A stretch of 64,000 nucleotides of DNA, from assembly GCA_029204225.1 (NCBI GenBank), contig MU832627.1, positions 1 to 64,000 of the forward strand. The letters run 5' to 3'. The notes under the pieces were generated by a model. The model ran no database searches. It saw only the letters and a program-made list of their open reading frames with translations, and had not been told where the DNA came from. Origin of the DNA: Diphasiastrum complanatum (Eukaryota > Streptophyta > Lycopodiopsida > Lycopodiales > Lycopodiaceae). Both the position numbers and the translations under genes were made by a program. Positions 35,048 to 46,412 of this stretch are shown piece by piece; positions within the stretch are counted from its first letter, which is position 1, and every line of letters begins with the position of its first letter.

Positions 35048-35879
35048 GTAAGTATTCTATCATTCCTTTGTTGATTTTGTCTTACTTTTGGAGTTGTTTA
35101 TTGGATAATATTTTTCAGTTTGTTTGAAAATCATTCAGTTGGAAAGGAGACGCTGTTTGCTTCATAGAAAGTTTCTCAGGAGATGTACTTAGTTACATTG
35201 AAGTTGTTCTTGGCCCCCAACTACATGTAGAACTCAAAATTCTTTTCAAAACTAATAAAAGAAAAATCTTAAGGGTTTACTCAATTAGAAAAAAGTTTAT
35301 TTAAATCGAAAACCTTGAAGGTTTACTCTAATTAAAAACCCTTAAGGTTTAGACCTAAGGAAGCGGGGGCTGGACGCAGACACGTGTCCGCGCCTGGATG
35401 TGGACGCCTCAGGGGTGCGTCCCCATTTTCCAATTTTTTTTTTTCAAAACAAAAATAAAAAAATATTGGCCCCTGCCCTCACTGTCCCACATCCCCAAAG
35501 CGAAATAAAAACAATCTATGACCCCTGCCCCTGCCCCGGAATTAATTATCAGAGGGTGTCTAGCACCCACCTGCCCCCTCACGGTAATAAATAGGAAAAC
35601 GGTACCCAAAAAAATTTGCAACAAACCTAACCACTGCCCCCATACCTCTCATGTCTGATATCTACATAATTGGACATGAAAGAGCAACAATTTATATTTT
35701 TTGAGTCCAGAACTCTGTCTCGTGCCCTCGCTATCTCTCTCTCCTTGACGAATCTATATTATACTATTATATAAATACAGGTAAACGATGCGCTCCTCGG
35801 ATGAACTTCAACAACTTACTAATCACTTATGCTCCACAGTGTCATTCAACACAAGGAAGTTCAACACAGGGAAACTTAG

Positions 35880-35976
35880 TGTTCAATGATTGGACATGAT
35901 GCATATGATCTGAGAGACATGAAGATGCGCTTGTGTACCACAACAACTCAAGCATTTACAATTTCCATACCACGTC

Positions 35977-36071
<95 letters not shown>

Positions 36072-36250
36072 AGCAAGCCACTTCTAATCAACCGTAAAAA
36101 TTGCGTAATTCAAACCATTTCTAACTAGCCATTCAAATTTCACATACCTAACCATTTCTAACCAACCACGATAAACTAGCCATGACACGAGTAGATTGTA
36201 AAAAAATATACACATGATGCCAATGTACATCATGCTAAAATGTGTACAAG
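35880..36250. repeat. Left copy of a ~250-370 bp duplicated block with (CT)n core
   Basis: It shares with 37500-37740 a left part (GGACATGATGCATATG), a (CT)n run (35980-36069, over 40 units) and a right part (CATTTCTAACTAGCCATTC, CGATAAACTAGCCATGACAC, GTAAAAAAATA). The two copies bracket 36250-37500. Confidence 0.75.
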
Positions 36251-36313
36251 CTCTCAAGACAGGGAACCACAAGACCTACACAGTACTATGTCTTATATGA
36301 TGAGATCGGTCCC

Positions 36314-36470
36314 CCGGATGAACTTCAACAACTTACTAATTACTTATGCAAAACTGTGTCATTCACTACAGGGAACCACAAAACCTACACACTACTATGT
36401 CTCGGTTGACGAGATCGGTTTCTCCCTGGATGAACTTCAACAGCTTACTAATTACTTATGGCACAATCAA
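36314..36470. repeat. Tandem duplication, ~116 bp x 2
   Basis: GGATGAACTTCAACAACTTACTAATTACTTATG occurs at about 36317 and 36428, with GGGAACCACAA and CTACACACTACTATGTCT between them. A third relative lies at 35800. Confidence 0.75.
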
Positions 36471-36513
36471 CACGCTGCAACACGCCGTCGAAATTTTGCG
36501 TACCAACACGGGG

Positions 36514-37240
36514 GCTCCGAAACATCTCCCAGTTTTCAGGTCCCGACCGGACAAAGTGTCCCTGAAGCCCTGTTTGACGTCGAACTTCGGATGGACGTTT
36601 TGGGCCGGCCGTCCGTCCCTCGTCCTGTCTATTCCCACAGGTTCCTATCGAGGTTGTCCACTAGCCAAAACAGATGGCACTTAAAACGGATCCCGTTTGG
36701 AAAAACGGGGCCGTCGGATGGAAAGTTGCAAAACTAGTCCATTTCGCTTGACCTAATTGTGTTTCTCTCCCGTCGAAACGCCATTTTGACTGAACGATAC
36801 ACGAATCGAGCCAGGCTCGATCCCTTGGGTTCGTATCAGGATCACGAACCTGTGGACTGTATTCCTGGGCCATTTTGTCGATTCCAACTGTTTTCAGTTC
36901 CCGTCCCTCATGAAGTGTCCTTGAAGCCTTGTTCAACGTCGAACTTCGGATGGACGTTCCGGGCTGACCGTCGGTCCGTTCCTCGTCCTGTCTGTTCCCA
37001 CAGGTTCCTATCGAGGTTGTCCACTGGCCGAAATAGACGACACCTAAAACGGATCCCGTTTGGAGAAACGGGGCCGTCGGACAGAAAGTTGCAAAAGTAG
37101 TCCATTTCGCTTGGCCTAATTGCGTTTCTCTCTCGTCGAAGGGCCATTTTGACCGAACGATACCCGAATTGAGGCAGGCTTTGATCCCTTGGGTTCGTAT
37201 TGGGATCATGAACCTGTGGATTGTATTCCTGGACCATTAA
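36514..37240. repeat. Tandem duplication, ~367 bp x 2
   Basis: Both units carry AACTTCGGATGGACGTT, GGTTCCTATCGAGGTTGTCC, AAACGGATCCCGTTTGG, AGTCCATTTCGCTTG and CCTTGGGTTCGTAT at the same relative positions. They differ by scattered substitutions, several of them C/T or G/A. They are GC-richer than their surroundings. Both strands show open frames, but no domain. Confidence 0.8.
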
Positions 37241-37499
37241 TGCATTCTACACAAGTTTAAGTGTGTGCTACACAAGTGCTGCTTTGATGTTGAATCTGCA
37301 CATACCTGTGGTGCAATGCCTACGACACAATGAGGATGTGGGGTTGATGATGTTTATGGCTGTGGTTATGATGATTATGGCTGTGGCTTGTTTTGATGGT
37401 TATGGCTGTGGGGTTGCGGGTTTATAATGATTTGTTAAGGTTTAGAATTTAGGGTTTAGGGTTAACGGTGCCATTTGTTAGAGTGTCGGGTTTAGCGTG

Positions 37500-37554
37500 T
37501 TATGTTGAATGGTTGAACATGATGCAGATGTTATGAGAGACATGCAGATGTGCT

Positions 37555-37593
<39 letters not shown>

Positions 37594-37740
37594 TTGCAAG
37601 GAGCAAACCATTTCTAACTAACCATTCAAATTTCACAGAGCTTACCATTTGTAAGCAACCATGATAAATTAGCCATGACACGAATAAACTGTAAAAAAAT
37701 ACATACGTCTCATCTGATGCAAGTATACATGATAGTCTGT
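37500..37740. repeat. Right copy of the duplicated block with (CT)n core
   Basis: It is a partner of 35880-36250 with a shorter (CT)n run (37556-37590). A short telomere-like TTTAGGGTTTAGGGTT lies just before it (about 37450). Confidence 0.75.
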
Positions 37741-37752
37741 GTGTATCAATAT

Positions 37753-40700
37753 CTACAAGTCTGTGCTAAAAAAATCATCCCTCTGTGTGCCAGATGCATC
37801 CTCAGGGGTGTCAAATACAAAGTCTGGCTGGGAGTCTGGAGGCATTTGGGACTCCTCCAAGTTTGGGCCAACGCCTGCCAAGAGACGACTAGAAAAATCA
37901 TCGGTGCGTCCCCTCTTGGTTGGCCTGCCTCTGGGTCTGCCGGAAGGAAGCCTCTGTGGTACACTCCTGCCTGGGGGTCTCCCTCTGCCACGAGGGGGTC
38001 TCTGAGAAGAACCGACTGCCTGTGATGCTCTGAGTTGTCTCTGCTCAATCTGTCTTTGGGCGGCAGCCTCTGTCTCCCTCGCAAACTCTGACCAGCCATC
38101 ATCTGAAAGGGGGCGTGAAGCGGGAGTACTGGGGCACATGGACCATCCCCTGCAAGGTCGACCATCTCGTTTGAATCATATGTGGGCTCATCATCAGAGG
38201 AGGGCAATGGAACGTCAGCAGGAAGGGGGGTGGTCTCCTCGGTGTCAGCATCATCCTCCGGATCACCCCGCAGAGCACGCCGAGCGGCATCGTCTGGATC
38301 AACCTCTGGCTCTGCCTCATGACCGGCCGCTGCAACCAGGCACTCATCGGGATTGACCTGCACAAGTCAATCATTTGTGAGAATAGCCGAGGCAACCGTG
38401 AGGGCATTAAATTGAATGTCTTAAACTAATTCGAAAGCAAATGATAGAGCATAGACATATACCTGCAAGAGTAGAGAGCCTACGCCTCCTGCCCTCATGC
38501 TGTCCGTGATGTGTCGAACCACCCTGGTGTTGGTGTTGCAGTACACCAAGTCATTGCATCGCTCAGTCGTCAGACGGTTCCGCTTGTTCGTGTGAACAAG
38601 GCTGAACGCTGACCAGTTCCGCTCGCACACGCAAGCAGAACAGTCCTGCATTAATTGGCAACCACTTGAGTGAGTACCAACCTTGTAGAGACAATGCGGA
38701 AACTGGTTGGACGAATGAGATTAGATAACATACCTATGAAAGGACTCGGAACGCGAGCGTCCTCAGTTATGGCCAGCGCCGTAGCTCTCCCACCATGATA
38801 CATGCAAGAGCCTGTTCTCTCGGACACGTGCAAGGTCCTCGCCGAACAACCCCAGACAGTGCCTGCAATTGAGCAGCGATGTGCGTGAGCACACTTGAGC
38901 TCGCGCAGGGAAATTGAGCGAACGAAAGCAAACGACAGAGCAAGAGTTTACCTGTAACTGAGCCTCTGCTCCTCGAGCCTACTGCGGATACTAGTGTCGC
39001 TGCTGAGGAGGTGAATGTATGAGAACCAGTCCGCACGCAGCTCCGCGTCGTCGTACTGCCTCTCGCTCTGAAACAACGGATGCAATATGTGGGCCACACT
39101 GTGAATGGGCCGGTGAAACTTATCCCATCGTCGCTGCCACAACCGCCTAATTTGCTCCAACCTGTGGACCATACCATATGGAGGCAACAATTACACGATT
39201 GCGTGCTGCGGCAACAAGACGAAACAGAGTGCGAATGGAAGAAAGGATGGTGAGACGGAAAAAGTTATACCTGGCAGGGTCCAGCTCAGAACGCTGGAGA
39301 GACTCACCTATGTGGTCCATGAACTCGTATATGAGGCCCATCGTGCACCCCTCGCGATCAACGAGCCTCAGAACAGAGTAGATGGGGCGCATGACGTCCA
39401 TCAGCTGCTGTATGTCCACCCAAAAAGGCTCAGAGAAGAGGATCTCGTGGAAGGCCATGCCCTCTGGGGTTGTGGACAGGTCCATGGCTGTGAACTCTGC
39501 AGAAGTAGCCCACAAATCACCCTTGAGCTTGTGTAGCCGCTCAAGCATGATGAACTGGAAGGCGAAGCGGGTGCGAGCGGGCTTCGTCAAGTCGAGCCTG
39601 CATTGACAAACGAAATGAGAGGCACATACGGAACGAGCGAAAAAATAAGAAGCATCTTGAACGAGCCAAAAAATAAGTAGCATCTTACCTACTGAATGTG
39701 CGGAAAAGGGCGGTGGTGCATTGCTTGCGTGTGACGAAATCCACAACTGCAAGTGCCCTCGTGAGAATCTCACTGACCCAAGGCAGGTGCCCGATGGAAT
39801 GTAGGAGGAGGTCCAGTGAGTGTGCGGCACATGGAGTCCACACAATGGAGGGGTACTCTGCCATAAGAAGCTCCCCCATACCGCGGCAGTTAAACACATT
39901 GTTCGTCACAACCTTTTGCGATCAGTTCACAGCTTGGAAACACATTGCAATCAATCGAAAACTACGCAAAACTTTTGTATCAACATTAAGCAGTAAATGA
40001 CCAAGCAACCAATGAAAGAAAATTTACCTGGACAACGCGCTGTGGCCCGACCTCCTCTATCGCTGCGCGGATGATGCCGTAAATGTACTCGGCCGTATGC
40101 ACTCTCCCTGCCTCGGAGGCGTCGATGCTGCGCAGAAACATGGAATCGTAACAACTAGAAACAATCACGTTGATGAGTGGACGTTTACGACGATCAGTCC
40201 ACCCATCAGCCATGATGGAGCAGCCGTATCTATCCCAAGCCCCCTACAGTGCGGCTAGTCTCTCTCTGACGGATGCAACCCGCTCCTGGAGCAAAGGGCC
40301 ACGTAGTGCGTCGGCTGTCGGTGGTGTGTAGCCGGGCCCGCAGACTGCAGCTTTCGAGATAGCCTCTCGAAAGATGCGGGATGATGCCATGATAAAGGGG
40401 AGGTTCGGGTCATAGAACATCTGTGCTATGGTCCTGGTGGCCTCTTTGTACTGCCCCTCTCTGAAAGATCCTGGCATGGACATCTGTCTGGTGCCTCGGG
40501 ATGTGGATGGCTAGGAGGATGTGGATGGACGATGCGGATCTGGAGGTGGTGGCATAGGTGTAGGTGCGGAAGCGGAGGATGTGGACGGACCGTGCAGATC
40601 TGAAGGTGATGGCACAGGCGTAGGTGCAGCAGTGGAGGCTGTGGATCCATGGGGAGTAGTGGCGGAGGGAGTGGGGGTGGCTGTGGCGGAGGCGGTGGCG

Positions 40701-41048
40701 GGTGCGGATGCGGCGGCGGGGGTGGGGGCGGTGGCGGTGGGTGTACCAATGGTTGGGGCGGTGGCAGTGGGTGCACTAGTGGAAACAGAGTCCGCGACAT
40801 TTGTGGACGGCTCGCCGCGCTCAGCACCTGGCTCAGCATATGCCTCGAGAATGCGAGTCCTCTCCGTAGAGGGGATGACCATACAAACGCCGATCCCGTA
40901 GCGCCCCCCCCGTGGGTCGGACTCGCAATCCCCCCAAATGTGCTCGAACCCGAGAGGCGTTCCCTGTGAACTGTTTTCGACAAAAAGGGCAACGCCACTT
41001 TTTGTCGGGCATCAACTCCACCTCATCCCAAATGGGACGAGTGGCCAT
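37753..41048 (-). pseudogene. hAT transposase (BED finger, DUF659-type core, hATC region, AT-hook tail)
   Basis: Seven exons can be placed: 41048-40028, 39912-39687, 39597-39271, 39161-38952, 38862-38734, 38645-38462 and 38357-37753. Each boundary has GT-AG signals (for example CAG|GTAAAT, TTCAGTAG|GTAAGATG, GCAG|GTCAATCC). Exon 1 has a BED zinc finger (KWRCPFCRKQF...RVRAHLGG), a Pro/Ala/Thr linker and ADGWTDRRKRPLINVIVSS. Exon 2 has NCRGMGELL and WTPCAAHSLDLLL. Exon 3 has EFMDHIGESLQRSE. Exon 6 has the dimerisation signature CERNWSAFSLVHTNKRNRL. Exon 7 is acidic, then has two AT-hook-like cores (RGRGRPPGR, GRPRGRPTKRGR). It is inactivated by a slip in a G8 run near 40906-40914, TAG codons near 40512 and 40243, a TAG at the exon 5/6 border and a shift near 38140. 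Confidence 0.8.
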
Positions 41049-41204
41049 CTCTCTCTCTCTCTCAATCACACACACAAGCACGCAAATCTAATCTCTCTCT
41101 CTCTCTCCTCCTAAACCCCAAACCCAAGCACGCAGACCCTAAATCGTAAACTCACACACACACACCATGTCTCGTACATGCGCGCGCGCGCACACACACA
41201 CAAA

Positions 41205-41240
<36 letters not shown>

Positions 41241-41400
41241 GTCTCTTCCTCTCTCTCTCTCACACAAATCACCACACACACACAGATGCATACACAAATC
41301 AACTAACCCACATACACACACACAAAAATCATCACACACACACACACACACACACACCATACATACCACCCAAATGCACACACACTCTCTCTCTTTCCCG
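41049..41400. repeat. (CT)n, (CA)n and CGCGCGCA simple repeats at the right end of the hAT element
   Basis: Alternating (CT)n and (CA)n tracts include GCGCGCGCGCACACACAC at about 41180-41198. They are purine-pyrimidine alternating and lie upstream of the transposase start, inside the element. Confidence 0.85.
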
Positions 41401-41659
41401 CCCTCTTTCTCTCCTCTCTCAGCTTCTCGGGTTTTTGCGGACTGTTCCGCTGCCCGCGCGGCCTTCTGGTTTTTTTAAAAAAAAAAAAAAAATCAAAAAA
41501 ATGCGTCCAGGGCCCAGACGCGTCCAGAAAAAAAAATAAAAATTGAGACGTGTCCGACCCTCCGTCCGGGGGTCGGACGCGTCCGGGTCCGGGAGTTGGA
41601 CGCGGATGTTAAAAGGCTGCGGCCGCCCCAGACCCTCATGATAGCTCTAATTAAAAATT

Positions 41660-42337
41660 TGTACAAACCAACTTACAAAATTTGATATAAATGAGCTTAA
41701 TATAGGAAGACCTATAATATCCTTAGTACCGTATGTGTACATCCTGAAACAGTGGAATGGCATTTGGGGTACACATTGCATTTCAAAACATGACCTAATT
41801 TTTTTCTTCTGGAATGCTGTTTTTGTTGAATTTTCTTGTTGTACATATTTTTTTAAGTTAATGAAATATAGGGGATGACACTACTTTGCCTTCAAAGATG
41901 AATAAGACAAAATATGCAATTCAAACATTAGAAACCCGTTCTGATCCAAACCACTCGGAACATACTGGGTTGGAACGTGGTACTAAGTAAAAAAAAAAAC
42001 AAACAATTTTTTTTCCTTTGTTAAATATTTACAAATTTTTAAATTTTTTCTGTGGTCACGTTCCAGAACAGGAAACTATGATTCATACATAAAAAGATAG
42101 TCCTGTGAGTCATACATATGTTAGTTTTGGTTGTTTCCAAATGTAATGGTAGTAATAGTAAGCATAGTTCCATTGCAACAGCGTTTCGAACTGTTGAAGG
42201 TATAATAGTTTATATATATATGTGTGTGTGTATGTGTGGATACACATATCATATTTGCACTTTCCATTCTAGAATGCGTTCTGGGAATTCCCATAACTAT
42301 GCAATGCTAGAGTGTTATCACTTGATAATTTTTCCTT
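41660..42337. other. Intron 2 sequence, no feature
   Basis: AT-rich, with a short TATATATATGTGTGTGTG stretch near 42212-42234. No gene was recognised. Confidence 0.5.
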
Positions 42338-42342
42338 GAGGA

Positions 42343-42681
42343 TGTTAGAAATAACTGACTATGCTAAAGTTAATCCATAGGTTACTTTGACCCAAGAGGT
42401 CGAGATTTGTGTAACCATGGGTATTTAGTTATTTAGGCCATCTTAAGTTTGTCTTAAGTTCAGTTGGACCCAATTTTGGTCATGTACCGACTCGTGGGTC
42501 CTTAGGGGTCTAATTTTGTTTAGGGGCCATATCTTGACTTTTGGGGGCTACATTTAGTTGGTGGTTAACCTTAGGGTTTGGTGGCATTTGGCCACATCCA
42601 GGTAGAGTACTTAGATGCTCATTGTGTATTCCATTTTAAACAGTTTGGCTAAGCATTGCTCTCCATTGCTCTTGTTGCTGT

Positions 42682-42732
<51 letters not shown>

Positions 42733-45159
42733 TAGAGTTGGGTGCCCAGCCTCTTCTAAGGGCTGTGGGATTTGGTCAATGGTGATGAGGAAAGGCCTTC
42801 GTCTTTGGCACCTCCTACACCTCGTGGATCATCATCATCAACATCATCTTCTACATCTTCGGAAGAACAAAAGAAGTGGGATAGAAGGGATGCACAAGCA
42901 CATTCTATGGTTGCTCTTGCTGTGAAAAGATCTATCTTACCTCATATTAGGTCTTGTAAGACATCTAAAAGTGCGTGGGATACACTTTATACTATGTATA
43001 GAGTCAAAAATCTAGCAAGAGTGGTGTATCTCAGAAATAAACTTTCTTTGTTGAAGATGCAAGAAGGGTCTTCGTGAGGAGCTTCTCAATATTAATGAGA
43101 TAATTGAGGATGCTCAATTTGTTTCCATTACTCTCAACTCATTACCTTCACTTATCTTCCATTTGTTTCATCTTTGAGTATCTCTCTTAGGGGACAACAA
43201 CTCTCCTTTGATGAACTTGTTGGGCTGCTTCTTCAAGGGGAGCAAACGAGGCAAAATTTTGCGGGTGACACTCAACAAGATCAAGCTTTCTTTACGAAAG
43301 ACAAGGGCAAAGGCAAGTCAAAAGGGAAGTGGAAGCCTCCTTCCAAGGATGAGCAAAAGCCCATTGGAGGTCAAGATGTCAACACTCAAAAGATGAAAGG
43401 GAAGTGCCATTATTGCAAGAAGTATGGGCACTTCATCAAGGATTGTAAGAAGAAGCTTGCGAAAGAGGAGAGTAAAGGAATTGATACTAGTGCTTCACTT
43501 GCTACTTTGGAGCAAGAGCTTGAAGCTAGTGGTGATCTCTTCAACCAAGACTATGCTTTTGTGTCTAATATTGCTTTTACTAGTACTTCTACATCTATGA
43601 GGAATTCAGGTTCTGTTTTGCAAGTTGCTGATTTTCAGCCCATTGAGTGGTGCTATTCGTCATATGACTTCTCTCAAAGAAGCATTCACTAAATTAGTGA
43701 AAGTGCAAAATGGAAGTAAGGTACAATGTGCGGATGATGCATCTTATTCTATTCATGGAATTGGAATTGTAGCCATCATTCTGCCTAATGGTGAAGAAAA
43801 GTACATTAAGAATATGCTTTATGTTTGTCGTGTCAAGGATCCTAAAAGATCACTCTTGATTATTGTTTCGGGAACAATGCATGATGGCTTATTCATTATG
43901 GATACCTATGAGCGACGAATTCCCTCTACATGTCTTGTTGTCACAATCATTGGAGTTGGCTGGTGAATCATTTGACACTACTTTATATTGGCTGGTGAAT
44001 CATTTGACACTACTTTATATTGTCAAGCTATTGGCTGTCTCATTTACCTATGTAATTCAAGACCGGACATTTCTTATAGTGTCTCACCCATGAGTCAATT
44101 CATGCATGCCCCGATGACATCACATTGGAAAGCGTTGAAGAGGATCTTTCGATATCTTCAAGGAACAAGAAGTCATGGACCGGTTTTTCTTGCTTGTGAT
44201 GATGCATGTTTGATTGGTGACTCGGATTCGGGTGGAGATCAAGACACTAGACGCTCTAGAAGTGGGCATTGCTTTTTCTATGGAAATTCTGCAATTTCAT
44301 GGTCAAGTAAAAAGCAGCCCACTGTTGCTACTTCTTCTAGTGAGGCAGAATATAGAGCGATATTTTTAGCCACAACAGAGTGTTTATGGCTGAGAAGACT
44401 ACTTGTTGACATGAAGTTTGGCGAGCCCTCAGCCACTCTTATCTTGAGTGATAGTCAAAGTGCTATTGCCATTGCACAGAATCCTGTTTTTCATGCGAGG
44501 ACGAAGCACATCGAGATCCATTATCACTTTGTTCGGGAGAGACTTCATGATGGCGACATTTTACTTGAATATTGTCCTACGGAGGATAATATTGCGGACC
44601 TCTTCACTAAGGCGTTGCCTAGAGTCAGATTTGAAGCTTTATGCAAAGTTTTAAACTCGATACCACGTGTTGGTTTTGTTACATAGTGAAGATTTCAGTT
44701 TTTGCATTGTCATTTAAGGAGGGCGTTAGAAATAACTGACTATGCTAAAGTTAATCCATAGGTTACTTTGACCCAAAAGGTCGAGATTTGTGTAACCATG
44801 GGTATTTAGTTATTTAGGCCATCTTAAGTTTGTCACCCAATTTTGGTCATGTACCGACTCGTGGGTCCTTAGGGGTCTAATTTTGTTTAGGGGCCGTATC
44901 TTGACTTTTGGGGGCTACATTTAGTAAGTGGTTAACCTTAGGGTTTGGTGGCATTTGGCCACATCCAGGTAGAGTACTTAGATGCTCATTGTGTATTCCA
45001 TTTTAAACAGTTTGGCTAAGCATTGCTCTCCATTGCTCTTGTTGCTGTTTTCTCTCTCTCTCTCTCTCTCAGAGTTGGGCGCCCAGCCTCTTCTCTCTTG
45101 TTTTCTGTGGAGATTGATTGATAACTAGATCTTGGTGACTTGACTCTTGCTTTCCTACA
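42343..45159 (+). mobile_element. Internally deleted Copia element with LTRs and target-site duplication
   Basis: The 5' LTR starts TGTTAGAAATAACTGAC at 42343. The 3' LTR starts at 44724 after the purine tract AAGGAGGG and ends CCTACA at 45159 (436 bp). The 5-bp duplication GAGGA flanks both sides (42338-42342 and 45160-45164). The LTRs differ by a few bases in about 400, one 18-bp deletion and the length of a (CT)n tract inside the LTR. The 5' LTR lacks its last ~100 bp and the primer-binding site is gone, so a deletion joined the LTR straight to gag. Confidence 0.88.
42772..44686 (+). pseudogene. Copia gag-pol remnant of the element at 42343-45159
   Basis: The gag part (42772-43173) carries VKRSILPHIRSCKTSKSAWD and VVYLRNKLSLLKMQEG. 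The nucleocapsid finger is CHYCKKYGHFIKDCKKK (about 43405-43455). A protease/pre-integrase piece follows (43625-43966; GIVAIILPNGEEKYIKNMLY). Integrase and the RT core are deleted. The 3' open frame (43988-44686, 232 codons) holds the RT tail/RNase H (IGCLIYLCNSRPDISYSVS, SGHCFFYGNSAISWSSKKQP, SSSEAEYRAIFLATTE, ARTKHIEIHYHFVRE, ADLFTKALP). A 31-bp tandem duplication (TGGCTGGTGAATCATTTGAC) marks the deletion join at 43959-44020. Confidence 0.85.
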
Positions 45160-45239
45160 GAGGATTGATAATTAAAGCTCTAGATGTTTATGGGTGAGAA
45201 AGGATCAGATCGTGTCTGTGTCTGTCTCTAGATGAACTT

Positions 45240-46180
45240 GCATGTTGGCATCCATCTCCACACCCAGAAGATCATCCTCCTCATCCATCTCATCCTTTGC
45301 CTCATCATCTCCGACAACTCTAGTGACATTTCTCTCCTCTCTGGCCATGGTTGTAGTAAGTTTATGTGAATGCTATCTTCTCCTCGATGTCAAGATGGAG
45401 CGAAGTGAAAATCTTATCGTCTGCATCTACTTCTGGACACTCAGTGGCTGTTGCTTTGGCATTTGGTGCTACCATACAGCTATCTGGGTTCACTTGCATG
45501 ATCTTCCCCACCTTCTCCACATGACGAACAGGGTGCAAGGGGTGTTGCAATACACCAATCGCTCACCCTGATTCACACTCATAGTTTGTCCTCTTCGTAT
45601 GGGTGAGCAACCCCAGGTGGACCAACTTCGCTTACATGCGGGAGATGAACAATCTTGTGATAGAACCCTCTTGGTCAACCAATGCAAATTTGGTGTGCTC
45701 TTTTCAAAGATGTTGAAACTTCACACTATTTTCATGGTGCTGTCCAACTCTGTGTATGTGCTCCATCTCAAATCAAGGTCCCAAAAGCCTTTGACTACAC
45801 ACATAGTATGCTGAAAGCAGACTCTAGCTACCTTTCGATGCCATGCGACAAACTCCGGACTACATGCCATCCAACACAACTTACCGCACCAGAAGCAGTC
45901 TCTCCAACACAACCAAGGTGTAAGCAAATCTGATGGGTGATGTTTACCTCGAATGAAGATTGTTGTCAGTATAGAACCTTGTGATGAATGTGTGACACCT
46001 ATGGAAAGCTACCAATGTTTTGCATGAGTTTGTGTTAGAGTTTGTATCACAACTCACATTACAATCGATATCACAAAGACAAGAATTCATATGATCAATC
46101 AAATCACCTTCGTGAGATGGCCAATACAATGGGCAGCACATGGAGTCCATAAAATGCTAGGGTAGTCAATCATAGGTAGT
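45240..46180 (-). pseudogene. hAT transposase relic
   Basis: In minus-strand order it holds IDYPSILWTPCAAHCIGHL (about 46165-46110), a damaged middle, RVLSQDCSSPACKRSWST and LVYCNTPCTLFVMWRRWG (about 45660-45490), then QVNPDSCMVAP and a Glu/Asp-rich segment. Each block has its counterpart in the better preserved transposase at 37753-41048 (WTPCAAHSLDLLL, CERNWSAFS, LVYCNTNTRVV, QVNPDECLVAA), so this is a related but older copy. The N-terminal half, with the BED finger, is missing. Confidence 0.75.
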
Positions 46181-46412
46181 GTTACATCCATGTCCGGTAT
46201 AGAGGATTCGGAATAATCCTTGACGTTGATAATCGGCACTCAAGTGTATGACTTTATTAGTTACGCCTCGTCATTCTGAACAGGCCAGAAATGTAAATAG
46301 TAACCTTGTGAGCGCTCAAGCACTCCAATTTGGACATGTGGAGCAGTGCATGGTGTTTGATGGCTATATGCATGCATTCGGTTGCCAGAAACCTCTCCTC
46401 TCTTGTATTCAA
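46181..46412 (+). mobile_element. Gypsy LTR fragment
   Basis: It starts TGTTACATCCATGTCCGG and follows the LTR family of 10081-10437 and 32240-32717 (ATTCGGAATAA, ACTTTATTAGTTACGCCTCGTCATTCTG). No internal Gypsy sequence is attached. It abuts, and probably truncates, the Copia element on its right. Confidence 0.6.

Larger units (their letters stand above)
35326..41657 (-). mobile_element. hAT-superfamily DNA transposon, ~6.3 kb, in intron 2
   Basis: A 13-bp direct repeat CTCTAATTAAAAA lies at 35326-35338 and 41645-41657. It is longer than the usual 8-bp hAT duplication, so part may be chance. Both inner margins carry GGACGCG/CGCGTCC-type words in opposed orientation (CTGGACGCAGACACGTGTCC on the left; GTCGGACGCGTCC and GTTGGACGCGG on the right), as subterminal transposase-binding repeats would. 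Between them lie a multi-exon transposase on the minus strand, two long tandem duplications and several (CT)n/(CA)n tracts. The exact terminal inverted repeats are not certain. Confidence 0.7.

Noticed and set aside
40426-40998. Long Pro/His or Gly-rich frames on both strands at the hAT linker
   Set aside because: They are other-frame readings of the Ala/Thr/Pro-rich linker of the transposase, which is in the frame of 40882-40511.
41670-41990. Possible small gene between the hAT and Copia elements
   Set aside because: No open frame with coding character; only short AT-rich frames.
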